Positions 27,350 through 36,478 of a DNA stretch of 64,000 nt are shown here, piece by piece; the stretch's first letter is position 1; each line of letters starts with the position of its first letter. The notes under the pieces were generated by a model. The model was not told where the DNA came from. It did no database searches and saw only the letters and a list, made by a program, of their open reading frames with translations. Position numbers and translations under genes: made by a program. The stretch lies in the NCBI GenBank assembly GCA_009840545.1, contig VXNM01000010.1:716627-780626 (forward strand), read 5' to 3'. The stretch comes from Gammaproteobacteria bacterium (lineage in GTDB: Bacteria > Pseudomonadota > Gammaproteobacteria > Pseudomonadales > Azotimanducaceae).

Positions 27350-28774
27350 ATGTTTGTTTCTTTGCTAGTACAAACTTTGATAGTCGTGCCCGTCGCACAT
27401 CCAACCTCTGTTTGGAGTGAAAATGCACATACAGTGCGATGGGTACGCATCAATTTTGGTAAATGCGTCTTAAGAGTGAACATTCCAATATTGATTGCCA
27501 TCGCCGCTCTCGCAATTGGTCCATTTTCCGTCGCAAATGAGCAAATTGGCGGACCTATCAAGGTTGAGGTAGTCGAGACCGAGAGTGGCTTTCAGGTGCT
27601 ACGCGATGGAAAGCCCTATTTTGTCAAGGGTGCTGGAGCAACGGGCATAGACTACGGAACGGTTGCAGAGAACGGAGGAAACTCGATTCGAACTTGGGCG
27701 GTCGATATGGCTCTCGACAAGCTTGACGCCGCACATCGACACGGCCTCACCGTTGCGCTCTGCCTACCTGTTGTTTCGGAGCGATTTGGATTCGACTATG
27801 ACAACTCAGAGCGTGTTCAAGAGCAGTTCGAATTGATGGAATCCATCGTGCTCCGCTACAAGGACCATCCCGCTCTGCTTGCATGGATCGTTGGCAACGA
27901 ATTGAACTACGGCATGCGCAATCCGCGTGTATACGACGCGGTGAACGACATATCAAAGCGAATACACGAAATCGATCCCTTCCACCCTACGACTACTACG
28001 GTTGCAGGCGCGGATCCAAACATCGTGCGGATTTTGAAGCGTCACGCTCCCGACCTGGATTACATCAGTATTCAGCTCTATGGAGCAATAGCGGATCTGC
28101 CCAAGTACGCCAGGTCTTCCCTTCGCGACGTGCCTTTCATGATTACGGAATGGGGCCCACTCGGACATTGGGAGATCGCAATGACACCCTGGAATGCTCC
28201 TATCGAACACACAAGCTCGGAGAAGGCTCAGCGTGTGGCCGAAACCTACAGCGACTTGATTCTTCCCAACAATCGCAATCTACTTGGAAGCAACATTTTC
28301 TTTTGGGGCCAGAAACAGGAACGAACGCCGACCTGGTACAGCATGTTTCTCGAGAGCGGCGAGCCCACCGAAGTCGTCGACGTGATGTACTACATATGGA
28401 ACGGCGAGTGGCCCGACAATCGCGCTCCAGCAATTAGCCGTATCACTGTGGGTGGCAAAAACGCCTATGACGGAATACGCCTGACAGTTGGAAAAACGTA
28501 CGACTCGAAAGTCGAAGTTCAAGATCCAGACGGGGATCCAGTTACGTTCTTGTGGACGCTGAAGAACGAAAGCGACTCTACCGGAGAAGGGGGAGACTTC
28601 GAGGAATCGATCGACGACATTCCCCTTTTGATATCGGACCGCTTCGAATCAACCGCGAAACTCACGGCACCATCCTCCCCTGGAAAGTACCGGATCTTCG
28701 TTTATGCATATGACGATCAGGGCAATGCAGCTCATGCAAATGCACCGATGCTCGTTGAGAACGAACCACAATGA
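27350..28774 (+). CDS. Exported glycoside hydrolase of GH2/GH-A TIM-barrel type
   Basis: The barrel domain has the clan GH-A pair: acid/base Glu in AWIVGNELNYG and nucleophile Glu in FMITEWGPLGHWE, about 83 residues apart. KGAGATGIDYGT and NGGNSIRTWAVD mark its start. The last 100 residues look like an Ig-like domain (VEVQDPDGDPVTFLWTL). The export signal is the hydrophobic stretch NIPILIAIAALAIGPFSVAN. The start is uncertain: ATG 27350 lies right after the GH3 stop, an earlier frame start overlaps GH3, and GTG 27476 begins at the signal itself. The likely role is an endo- or exo-acting beta-glucanase in the periplasm or outside. The exact GH family is not settled. Confidence 0.75.
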   Translation: MFVSLLVQTLIVVPVAHPTSVWSENAHTVRWVRINFGKCVLRVNIPILIAIAALAIGPFSVANEQIGGPIKVEVVETESGFQVLRDGKPYFVKGAGATGIDYGTVAENGGNSIRTWAVDMALDKLDAAHRHGLTVALCLPVVSERFGFDYDNSERVQEQFELMESIVLRYKDHPALLAWIVGNELNYGMRNPRVYDAVNDISKRIHEIDPFHPTTTTVAGADPNIVRILKRHAPDLDYISIQLYGAIADLPKYARSSLRDVPFMITEWGPLGHWEIAMTPWNAPIEHTSSEKAQRVAETYSDLILPNNRNLLGSNIFFWGQKQERTPTWYSMFLESGEPTEVVDVMYYIWNGEWPDNRAPAISRITVGGKNAYDGIRLTVGKTYDSKVEVQDPDGDPVTFLWTLKNESDSTGEGGDFEESIDDIPLLISDRFESTAKLTAPSSPGKYRIFVYAYDDQGNAAHANAPMLVENEPQ

Positions 28775-30204
28775 CCGAAACCCACCACATAACTAGCTCA
28801 GCCGATCGTATTCCGTTCGGGAAGAAGATCGCATACGGATGTGGTGCGTTTGCGAACAACATGCTTGCCGCCGCTAGCGGGAGCATGATGGTGGTTCTCA
28901 ACCTCGCATTTGGAATGAATCCCGCGCTTGTGGGGTGGTTAAGTGGGATCCCGCGTCTGATGGATGCTTGGACTGATCCCATTATGGGTTACCTATCGGA
29001 CAATACGAAGTCGCGTTGGGGACGTCGCCGACCCTACATGTTTGGTGGTGTATTTGCCGCTGGACTGCTCTTCGTTGTGCTTTGGCAACTGCCGGAGGGT
29101 CGATCCGAAGGTTTCTACTTTAGCTATTTCCTCGTTGTTTCGCTCTTCTTCTACTTGGCATATACCGTGTTCGCAACTCCGTGGGTTGCGCTGGGTTACG
29201 AACTGACGCCCGACTATCACGAACGAACTCGCCTCATGGGTGTGCAGAACATCATAGGCCAGCTGGCCTACGTCATTTCTCCCGCTTTCCTGAAGTTCAT
29301 GGAAATTGATCAATTTGGAGGATTGGCCAACGGAGCGGCAATCTTGGCAATAGTCGTTGCGATCGGATGCGTCATGTTTGGTGTTGTTCCCGCACTGGCA
29401 TTGAGAGAACGATTCGGAGAAGGCACCACGCCTGACTCCTCGGGCGAGAGTTCAGATTCGAGTGGCAATCAAGTCTTGGGATTCTTGAAGGGCTTTGGCA
29501 CTACGATTGCCAACCGGGACTTCCTGATGCTTGCGGGAGCGACTTTTCTTGTATTCAATGGGTTTCAGCTTATTGCGGCGTTTCAGTTCTATGTCACCGT
29601 CTTCTACCTCTATGCAGGAGATACGGATGCAGCAGCGAATCTAATACTGATTTTCGGCGTCATTTCTTCAATTTCGACATTTCTTGTAATTGCACTGACA
29701 ACCTACTTGGGATCTCGCATAGGGAAGCGGAAGACCTTCGGGATTTGCATCACCGTGTCGGCCATAGGCTATGGACTTAAGTGGATTTGCTACAACCCGG
29801 AATATCCATACCTCCTGTTAATTTGTGCGCCACTCATCGCATTTGGGCTGGGCTCGCTCTTCACGTTGATGGCTTCGATGATTGCTGATGTTTGCGATGT
29901 TGACGAACTTCACACGGGGCAGCGTCGCGAAGGCATGTATGGCTCGATATTTTGGTTCATGGTCAAGCTGGGAATGGCTGCGGCGTTGCTAGGAAGCGGC
30001 TATCTTCTCAACGCAACTGGATTTGATGTCGTCCTCGGAGGAGATCAATCTGAGCAGACACTATTGCTGATGCGAGTCTACGACGTTGTGGTTCCTGTTG
30101 TACTTTCGCTCCTGGCGATTGGCTTGATAGCCCGCTATAGCATCACCGAAGAAAAGGCATACAATGTCCGGGCACAGCTCGAGGAGCGAAGAGGAGTAGT
30201 TTGA
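28771..30204 (+). CDS. GPH-family sugar:cation symporter (MFS)
   Basis: The 477-residue protein has 12 hydrophobic segments. It shows the glycoside-pentoside-hexuronide signature near its start (IAYGCGAFANNM and LMDAWTDPIMGYLSDNTKSRWGRRRPYM) and the matching C-half signature (ADVCDVDELHTGQRREGMYGS). Members such as MelB and LacS import di- and oligosaccharides with Na+ or H+. Its ATG overlaps the preceding stop (ATGA), and it ends the operon. Together with the receptor and glycosidases it completes uptake from outer membrane to cytoplasm. Confidence 0.93.
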   Translation: MTETHHITSSADRIPFGKKIAYGCGAFANNMLAAASGSMMVVLNLAFGMNPALVGWLSGIPRLMDAWTDPIMGYLSDNTKSRWGRRRPYMFGGVFAAGLLFVVLWQLPEGRSEGFYFSYFLVVSLFFYLAYTVFATPWVALGYELTPDYHERTRLMGVQNIIGQLAYVISPAFLKFMEIDQFGGLANGAAILAIVVAIGCVMFGVVPALALRERFGEGTTPDSSGESSDSSGNQVLGFLKGFGTTIANRDFLMLAGATFLVFNGFQLIAAFQFYVTVFYLYAGDTDAAANLILIFGVISSISTFLVIALTTYLGSRIGKRKTFGICITVSAIGYGLKWICYNPEYPYLLLICAPLIAFGLGSLFTLMASMIADVCDVDELHTGQRREGMYGSIFWFMVKLGMAAALLGSGYLLNATGFDVVLGGDQSEQTLLLMRVYDVVVPVVLSLLAIGLIARYSITEEKAYNVRAQLEERRGVV

Positions 30205-31029
30205 ATCCGGAGTTGGTGGTTGCCTAAAGCTTCAATAATTGCAGGATTGCAACACAATTGGTAGTCATTCGGTATTTTAATTCTTGTAAATTTGCGTCTT
30301 CGCAAATAATGATTCCACCTCTTAACTGCCAAGACGATGTTCGGCATGTTTACTTTGGGAATTACTGCTTTAAATAAACAGGTATGATACCTATATGATT
30401 GACAGGGACTGGTCGGCTGTTTAGGTCCTGATGTGGGTGTAGGATCGTGTTTCGGCAGCGTCAGGAACCAATATCTGCCTGCTTGGCGTATTTCACAGTG
30501 GGATCTTGCTCTCTCGATCGTGCGCACCCGCGTTGCTTACACGAACTTTGCCGTTATCAAGGGGGTTGTTTATTTAAAGTAGTAATTCCCTTTACTTTTG
30601 GCTATGGAATGCCTTTCTCTGATGACAGCAAAATGGTCTGAGTGTCTCTAGCCCGTTAAGAAGGAATTACTGATTAATGCAAACAGGCATCGTATCTTCT
30701 GGATTGAAAAGGACTGGCAAGCAAATTCTGTCTTGGTGTGGACGCAGAATGGTGATTCGAACGAGTCAAAGATTCATACGTGCCTTTACTATTAAGCCCA
30801 CGGCGTGGTAAACTCTTACACTTTCATTCGGATTCATCAGTGTGGCGCATGCGACTTTCGAGATAATCAAAAGCTTGCTCAATTGAAGCAGTAATTCGCT
30901 AAAATAGCATTCTACAAATGGGATAGTGGTCTATTAGACCACTTGAGACCAATACTAAAATTCAAATCTACTATGCGACTAGTGTCCACCTTCAAAAACC
31001 GACCTGCATCCTCACGCCGAATTAGTTTC
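30205..31029. other. 825-bp noncoding region with scattered GGAATTACT elements
   Basis: No gene is visible. The word GGAATTACT or its complement recurs at about 30358, 30582, 30662 and, less exactly, 30889. A short symmetric site AGGTATGATACCT is near 30380. The region is AT-rich and may hold eroded miniature elements. Confidence 0.4.
30357..30590. repeat. Possible MITE bounded by 23-bp inverted repeats
   Basis: The 23 bases at 30357-30379 (GGGAATTACT...AAATAAAC) match the reverse complement of 30568-30590 with one mismatch. The 188 bp between them hold no gene. A partial direct copy of the left repeat lies at 30662-30686. No target-site duplication was identified. Confidence 0.4.
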
Positions 31030-31070
31030 ATGAAAAAACACTGTTAATTCTGGCAAGTACTTTTGTTTTC

Positions 31071-32048
31071 TTGTTGCTCTCGAATTGTAGTAGTAATTCA
31101 AGAAATTGTGATGATGAAGAAGCAACAAGTGATGTGCTTTGGCTATCTATAGACACAGGACACATTGAAGATCAGGTAATTGAAAATGTAAGAAGAGTAC
31201 GAGGACAGAAATGGGAATGTACAGCTGAAATAGTGTATACCCGAAAAATTGTACATCCTGATATGAACTATTCCCAATCTCACCAAATATACATAGATTC
31301 GAGAAGATGGAAAGTGCCTTCGGGTGGATTCAGTCGCTTGGCGTTCTATTACGAATTTCAAAAAGAAGACAAAAACAGAGCAAATCGAATTCTGGACGAA
31401 ATTGTAAAAGTAGAGCTGCAAGTTGGTGAGAGATTGGATCTCTACTTCAAAGGTAGTGGTATACGGGGAAGTGGAGGCTGGGTGCGAAACGGAAAAGAAA
31501 TTCTCAAGAAAATTGTTGATTTCTATTCTCAGAATAGCAACAGTTCAAAATCAGAAACGTTCAAAGATGTACGATTACTTAACCCAAACCTGACCCTTCT
31601 TGAAGACGAGAACCTACTTGATGATGCAGAAATTCAGCAAATGTTGGAGAGTCTCATTTCGTTACAAGAGAAACTGGAGCCATTGAAGCGTTGGTATTTC
31701 AATGGTGTGGCAGTCGACACAAACTCACCTATGTTTGCCAAGATGCACGAACTAGCAAATTTTCCCGACGAACCACAGAGTCCAAGTCGCAATGAATTCA
31801 AGTCGTTTGAAGAATTTGACAATGCTTTTATGGAATATGAAGAGAATCTAGAATTTCATCGACAAAAGAGAAATGAATTGCTGTCGATAGTAAATTCCAA
31901 GTACGGTTATTATGTTTTGCAAAAGGTGACTCTGCAAGTATTTTATTCGGTTGGCACAGACGAAGTGAATGTCCATAGTTCGAAAGTCATTAAATCAGAA
32001 AATCTTTGGGAAGACAACTATCAACAACGTTGGCTCATTTGTAATTAA
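31071..32048 (+). CDS. Lipoprotein of unknown function, 5' end frameshifted
   Basis: The open frame from TTG 31071 gives 325 residues. Upstream the same frame reads KTLLILASTFVFLLL before LSNC, a textbook lipoprotein signal. Its natural ATG at 31030-31032 is one base out of frame: six adenines follow, where seven would join ATG to this frame. The mature part is charged and helical, with IHP/YxxxH motifs but no recognised domain (for example LLEDENLLDDAEIQQMLESL). AT-rich codon use differs from the preceding operon, suggesting horizontal origin. Either a phase-variable tract, a lesion or a sequencing error explains the start. Confidence 0.6.
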   Translation: MLLSNCSSNSRNCDDEEATSDVLWLSIDTGHIEDQVIENVRRVRGQKWECTAEIVYTRKIVHPDMNYSQSHQIYIDSRRWKVPSGGFSRLAFYYEFQKEDKNRANRILDEIVKVELQVGERLDLYFKGSGIRGSGGWVRNGKEILKKIVDFYSQNSNSSKSETFKDVRLLNPNLTLLEDENLLDDAEIQQMLESLISLQEKLEPLKRWYFNGVAVDTNSPMFAKMHELANFPDEPQSPSRNEFKSFEEFDNAFMEYEENLEFHRQKRNELLSIVNSKYGYYVLQKVTLQVFYSVGTDEVNVHSSKVIKSENLWEDNYQQRWLICN

Positions 32049-32056
32049 GATGGTGT

Positions 32057-33351
32057 GGATGCTTTCCAGCTACCGGCATGGTAGCGTATTGACTTCACTA
32101 ACAAGAAAGGAAGACATCCATGGACAACATTGTAAGAACGGTCGGGCTGGATCTGGCGAAGAGTTCGTTTCACGTCTTTTGCGCCAATCAAGAAGGTCGG
32201 CGTGTGGAATCGGGAGCCTTGCGACGCAGTGAAGTACTCGGGTACTTTGCGAAGCTGGATCCTTGCACGGTGGCGATGGAAACCTGCTCGAGCGCCAACT
32301 GGTGGTGTCGTCAGCTGGGCGCGTCGGATCACGACGCGGGAGCAATCTGCGAGGCCGCGAAGAGGCCCAACATGCGTTTCGCCCCCGTGAAAAGCGAGAG
32401 GTCCTCGGGACTGCTGTCTCTGCAGCGAACCCGTCAGGCAATGATCAAGCAGCGCACCATGAACGTCAATCACGTGCGTGCGGTCTTTGCGGAGTTCGTC
32501 GTGGTGGCACCTTCTGGATCGAAGGGATTCGAGCAGCTTGCGGAACAATTGCGAATGGGCATCGAAGCGTTGCCTTCGGTGTTGCGGGAAAGTCAGAAGC
32601 CCGCTCTGACCGTGATCGAGCGGCTTCAGGAATCGATCGACGATTTGCACGCAAGGATCCTGACGAGCGAAGCGAGCCTTCGACTTGAGGAAATACCCGG
32701 AGTGGGGGTGCTCTCCGCAACCTACCTCGCTGCCGTCCTTGAAGACGGGTCGGCGTATCGCAGCGGGCGCCAATTCTCGGCCAGCCTTGGATTGGTTCCC
32801 GAGCAGCGCTCCACGGGAGGACGGCAGAAACTGGTCGGCATCACGAAAAAGGGCGATCCACTGTTGCGCAAGTTGGTCTTCGAAGGAGCGTTCGCAGTGC
32901 TGGGCCATCGAATTCGCGACGGGGGCAGGAATTTCCCGGGAACGGCACGACGGGTAAAGGAGAAGTCGTTGAAGGGGGTCGCTGTGGAGCTGGCGAATCG
33001 CAATGCCCGAACAGCATGGTCGATGATTCGCCACGGCACTCGGTACGATCCCCAACGACAGCGCATGAGAGAGCAGTCAATGGCCGCGTGACGGAGCAAA
33101 ACTCGCAGTGACGATGGGAGAACGGACAGATTCCGCGACCGGGACAACCAGCTTCAACACTAGAGCCACGAGCTCGCAGTTTAGATTGGGACCTGGTCCT
33201 CGCATGCCATCATGGCCAGAGCGCATTAGCCGTCTCGCAAACAGGTCGAATAGAAGTACGCGAAGTCCGACTGCCACTTCGTCGCTATTGAAATGGACGC
33301 GAATTGGAGCAAGGCAATGAATTGATTTAGACTGTTGAACGGAAGGCATCC
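32057..33351 (+). mobile_element. IS110/IS1111-type insertion sequence
   Basis: Subterminal inverted repeats GGATGCTTTCC (32057-32067) and GGAAGGCATCC (33341-33351) match with one mismatch and bracket the transposase gene. Such subterminal repeats are typical of the IS1111 group. The noncoding right end (33092-33340) is about 250 bp, the place where that group encodes its bridge RNA. The exact tips lie a few bases outside these repeats and are not defined. It separates the lipoprotein gene from an IS1595 remnant. Confidence 0.7.
32120..33091 (+). CDS. IS110-family transposase with internal deletion
   Basis: The N-terminal RuvC-like DEDD domain starts with VGLDLAKSSFHVF and has the acidic METC motif. 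The C-terminal Tnp_20 domain is complete (LEEIPGVGVLSATYL, LGLVPEQRSTGGRQKLVGIT, KKGDPLLRKLVFEGA). Between WWCRQL and AICEAAKRPNMRF the usual stretch of about 20-25 residues, which includes the KNDANDA-type acidic motif, is reduced to GASDHDAG. A catalytic Asp is therefore probably lost. At 323 residues it is shorter than the usual 340-350. The ribosome site is AAAGGAAG. The enzyme is probably inactive. Confidence 0.85.
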   Translation: MDNIVRTVGLDLAKSSFHVFCANQEGRRVESGALRRSEVLGYFAKLDPCTVAMETCSSANWWCRQLGASDHDAGAICEAAKRPNMRFAPVKSERSSGLLSLQRTRQAMIKQRTMNVNHVRAVFAEFVVVAPSGSKGFEQLAEQLRMGIEALPSVLRESQKPALTVIERLQESIDDLHARILTSEASLRLEEIPGVGVLSATYLAAVLEDGSAYRSGRQFSASLGLVPEQRSTGGRQKLVGITKKGDPLLRKLVFEGAFAVLGHRIRDGGRNFPGTARRVKEKSLKGVAVELANRNARTAWSMIRHGTRYDPQRQRMREQSMAA

Positions 33352-33359
33352 ATAGAAGG

Positions 33360-33990
33360 GTTGAAATCTTCTTGATTTGAGGAATTCAAGACCTCGCACT
33401 CGCTGAGTGAGGGCTTCCGAACGGCCTGAGTCCAAGTTGGATAGCGCTGCAAATAGCGGTTTGAGACGCCTTGCGCCTATCCGATGATGAAGGACTTCAT
33501 GCCGGTGTGCATGGCGTAGACTCTTGCGGAGCTGAAGTGTCCCTCCAGAGACAAGCTCTGTCCGGATGCTCCGCCCGTACAACGAGGTTTGCGTCGTACG
33601 GGAGGATTGCCTCGCTTCCATCCCCATCTCCCCTTGGAGCTTTCCCGCTAGTAGGTCTCGTCGATCTTCACGATGCACCTCCGCGCGAGCCTCGAGAAAC
33701 ACGGACCACTTCTTCGGCTTGCGCATGCGTGCGAACTGCGCGCCCATCCTTCCGTTGAAAGTGCGTTTGCAGCCTCCCTGTGAGGGAGGGCGGCAACGAA
33801 AGCGCTGCGTTCCACGGGAGTCGCGACCGTGTCGATACGCTTTGTCCTTCCCGCAGTGCAGACATCGCCTGACTTCGGTAATCGACTGGTCGAAATTCTT
33901 GAGAGAGTCCGGTCCCTTCCGCCGGCCGCGCAGGGTACGCACAAAATCTTCCAGCTCTTCCGAAGACATATTGCCCAGAAGTTCCCACAT
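33360..33990 (-). pseudogene. IS1595-type transposase remnant
   Basis: From ATG 33990 the sequence reads MWELLGNMSSEELEDFVRTL and the zinc ribbon CLHCGKDKAYRHGRDSRGTQ followed by RFRC and a late CKRTF. The conserved KIDETY of the DDE domain appears in another frame, followed by LLAGKLQGEMGMEARQS. Frameshifts occur near 33650 and beyond, and the C-terminal half is unrecognisable or lost against the IS110 right end. It is distinct from the intact IS1595 transposase at 44280. Confidence 0.7.
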
Positions 33991-34329
33991 AAAGAAAATT
34001 TCTGTCTGTCCATAGACACCTTAGGCTTGCAGATCAATCGCTTACAACATATATGGGGGTGATTTACCCCTGTTTTCAACGCTTAATTACAATTGAGCCT
34101 CGTGAGTTCCTCTCATCTCCACACCACAAGAGATCGAAGTCTTGATCCAGGTATTGTAAATTGTCACTTTTGTGTCCATATATTTGGCTATATAGAACCC
34201 ACAACGCAAGACGACTGAAGAGTCGACACTTAAAACTCCATCAAGACTCTTTTAAATCAGTTCTGAACCGAATGCTCTCCCTGTTGGCCTGCGATTACGA
34301 ATTGGTTCCATATGATTTCGTTCGGTAAA
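33991..34329. other. Intergenic region
   Basis: AT-rich, no gene. GGGGGTGATTTACCCC near 34055-34070 is a short symmetric element that could be an end of the eroded IS1595 copy. Confidence 0.3.
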
Positions 34330-34938
34330 TCAATCTTTGAAGAAAAGCAAACCAAGTCCACCGAGCAAGAGTCCTATTGCTGATAATACAACCCCTTTGT
34401 AGATAGTACACATTCGATTTACAACTTCGTCTGCAATTTTCAACTGATGTTGTGCAATACTCTCTTCATTTGATTGAGTTTTGAATACTAGATTTTCCAT
34501 CATATGATCAAATTGTATTTCGAAGTCCGCTCTAATCTCTAACAAATCTGACTTTACTATAGCATCCTTTGTTAGCACTGCTTCAATGGCAGCTTTATTC
34601 GATTGATCGACATTGGCATAATTTAGCGCTTCCTTATAATGGCTTTCTACTAGACCAATAGCCCAATCGTAGTGTTCAGAGTCTTCACTTGAAATAATGA
34701 ATGTCAATAGACTGTCTGCTGCATTTTTTTTAGATTGAGATAGAAGTTTCGCAACTTGGTATTGAGAATTCAGATCTCTCTTCTTATTGATGGATTTATG
34801 GTGTTCGTCAATCTTTAAGTTGCTTATTTCAACAAAGAGAGTTCCGAATATGAGCGCATAGGAGGCAAACAGCACTCCCAGTATCGCGAGGATGAACTCT
34901 TTTCGTACGTGAAAGGACATCTTTTTCAGTTTTTTCAT
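34330..34938 (-). CDS. Membrane protein of unknown function with two spans
   Basis: The 202-residue product has a basic start, a membrane span at about residues 14-37, and a long charged helical domain (SQYQVAKLLSQSKKNAADSL, IEAVLTKDAIVKSDLLEI). A second span comes just before the C-terminus (VVLSAIGLLLGGLGLLFF). Both ends face the same side, with the helical domain likely periplasmic. It is AT-rich. The IS3 element is inserted 30 bp upstream, so its native promoter may have been displaced. No family is recognised. Confidence 0.55.
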   Translation of the reverse strand: MKKLKKMSFHVRKEFILAILGVLFASYALIFGTLFVEISNLKIDEHHKSINKKRDLNSQYQVAKLLSQSKKNAADSLLTFIISSEDSEHYDWAIGLVESHYKEALNYANVDQSNKAAIEAVLTKDAIVKSDLLEIRADFEIQFDHMMENLVFKTQSNEESIAQHQLKIADEVVNRMCTIYKGVVLSAIGLLLGGLGLLFFKD

Positions 34939-35939
34939 TTGGTCGGTCCAGAATATTTTGTCTTGCTATCAAAAATAGCGGGAATTTTTCGGTGTAGAGA
35001 AATTTCGTGGTTCATGGCTACGCGGCCTTCCGTTCCATAGCTGCCTCCTCCAGTTTTTTCTTCGCCGCCCGCGGGCGTCAGCGGATCTTCCTTCTCGGAA
35101 GGCCGGAGCGCCCGGTGCGGCCGCACCCGGTTGTAGCGATCGCGGAACTCCTCGAGACACTGCCGGGCATGGTTGGGTCCGTCGTACATGCGCCAGTACA
35201 CCTCCTCCTTCTTCAGCGTCGAATGGAACCGCTCCAGCAGTCCCAGCTGCTGCGGGGTCCGGTACTGGATCCGCACATGGGAGAACCGCTCCTCGATGTG
35301 CTTCTGGAACTTGCGCGCCAGAAAGCAAGAGCCGTTGTCGGTGACCAGCGTCGGCTCCCGGTCCAGCGGACCGTGGAGGCGCTCCGCCTCGGCGCGGGCG
35401 AGATCCAGGGCGACCGCCACCGAGCCCGCGTTCTGGAACGGCGTCAGATGGCACGCCAGCAGGTACCGGGAGTAGTAGTCGTTCACCGTCACCGCGTACC
35501 ACCAGTGCCCCTGGGGCAGGTGGAGGTAGGTCACGTCCATCTGCCGCAGATCGTTGGGGCGCGAGGGAAGCAGCTCGAACAGGTGCCTCGTCTGGTGCAG
35601 CTCGGCACGGCGGGGAGCCCGCTTCTGCAGCAGGTTCAGCTCCCGCATGATGCGGTACGTCAGACGATCGGAATAGCCCGGGCCGACGTCCCTCCGGGCC
35701 ACCACCGCGATGCGCTTGTAGCCCCAGAAAGGATAGTGCCGGCAGAGGTCCCGGACCGCCTCCACTTGGAAGGGGTCCAGGGGCTCCCGAGGTCGTCCAC
35801 GAGGCTCGGCGTCCTCCTTCGGATGTCGGTACCACGTCGACGTCGACACTCCCAGATGGGCCAGCAGACGGGTCAGACGCAGCCTTCCGTCCCAGTCCTC
35901 TATCTCTTGGCGAACCCGATCGCGAAGCTCCTGCGTCAC
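34935..35939 (-). CDS. IS3-family transposase OrfB (DDE integrase domain)
   Basis: The 334-residue frame has HTH_21 (HYPFWGYKRIAVVARRD) and an rve integrase core with the DDE triad: QMDVTYL, VTDNGS and, 35 residues after the second Asp, LGLLERFHSTLKKEE. The C-terminus reads YNRVRPHRALRPSEKED, typical of IS3. The last residues run past the inverted repeat into flanking DNA. It is normally made as an OrfAB fusion by frameshifting. Confidence 0.88.
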   Translation of the reverse strand: MTQELRDRVRQEIEDWDGRLRLTRLLAHLGVSTSTWYRHPKEDAEPRGRPREPLDPFQVEAVRDLCRHYPFWGYKRIAVVARRDVGPGYSDRLTYRIMRELNLLQKRAPRRAELHQTRHLFELLPSRPNDLRQMDVTYLHLPQGHWWYAVTVNDYYSRYLLACHLTPFQNAGSVAVALDLARAEAERLHGPLDREPTLVTDNGSCFLARKFQKHIEERFSHVRIQYRTPQQLGLLERFHSTLKKEEVYWRMYDGPNHARQCLEEFRDRYNRVRPHRALRPSEKEDPLTPAGGEEKTGGGSYGTEGRVAMNHEISLHRKIPAIFDSKTKYSGPTK

Positions 35940-36290
35940 TCGGAGACCCCCAAGTTTTTTTTAGCACCTTCAGGGCCACGGTCATCTCGCCGATCACCTG
36001 GTCCCTCTGCGCCAGCTCCCGAGCGTGACGACGCCTCTCGGCGTCCCGATCGGAACGTCCGTTCAGACCGGCGAATCCCGCGCGAAGAAAGGAGTCGCGC
36101 CACTGGTACAGCGTGGGCTCGGAGATTGATGCCTCGCGGGCAAGATCCGATGCCGTGGCTTCCTTCCGAAGCAGACGAAGAACCAGCTCTCCTCGCTCCT
36201 CCGCCGTCAAGGCAACTCGTTTGGACATGATTGTGTGCTCCTAGTGGAATCTATACTAAAACACCTCGTTTTGATTCCCACTATTTTTGA
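34969..36290 (-). mobile_element. IS3-family insertion sequence
   Basis: Terminal inverted repeats at 34969-34985 and 36274-36290 are 17 bp and differ at one position (TCAAAAATAG then C or T, then GGGAAT). The 1,322-bp element holds overlapping orfA and orfB and is clearly GC-richer than its flanks. A target duplication was not found with confidence. A remnant of the same left end lies at 42869-42930. Confidence 0.85.
35939..36228 (-). CDS. IS3-family OrfA (helix-turn-helix)
   Basis: MSKRVALTAEERGELVLRLL starts a helix-turn-helix (SDLAREASISEPTLYQWRDS) and a leucine-zipper-like helix ending VALKVLKK. The frame reaches a run of eight adenines (35955-35962). With eight, orfB lies in the +1 frame and the orfA frame stays open another 985 bp. 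With nine, orfA would stop at TGA overlapping the orfB GTG, and orfB would lie in the canonical -1 frame. A lost adenine is therefore likely. The start has AGGAG upstream. Confidence 0.75.
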
Positions 36291-36478
36291 GCAACACATA
36301 CGTTTCTAGCATGTGCTTCGTCTAGCCTGAAATTGTCGACGTCAATTCCTGGTGATGTCTTAGTGGTTGTCATTAGTCGGCCCCCATCTCGGCACATCCG
36401 AACAAAGTGGCTAACATATGTAACAGGTTTAGGCTCGCGGTTGGGCCGGTTAAGGATCACGACCAAAGGAGGAAGGAT

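Noticed and set aside
34969-35938. Long extension of the IS3 orfA frame to 419 codons
   Set aside because: It is the out-of-frame shadow of orfB in GC-rich DNA; the protein is Pro/Gly/Arg-rich nonsense.
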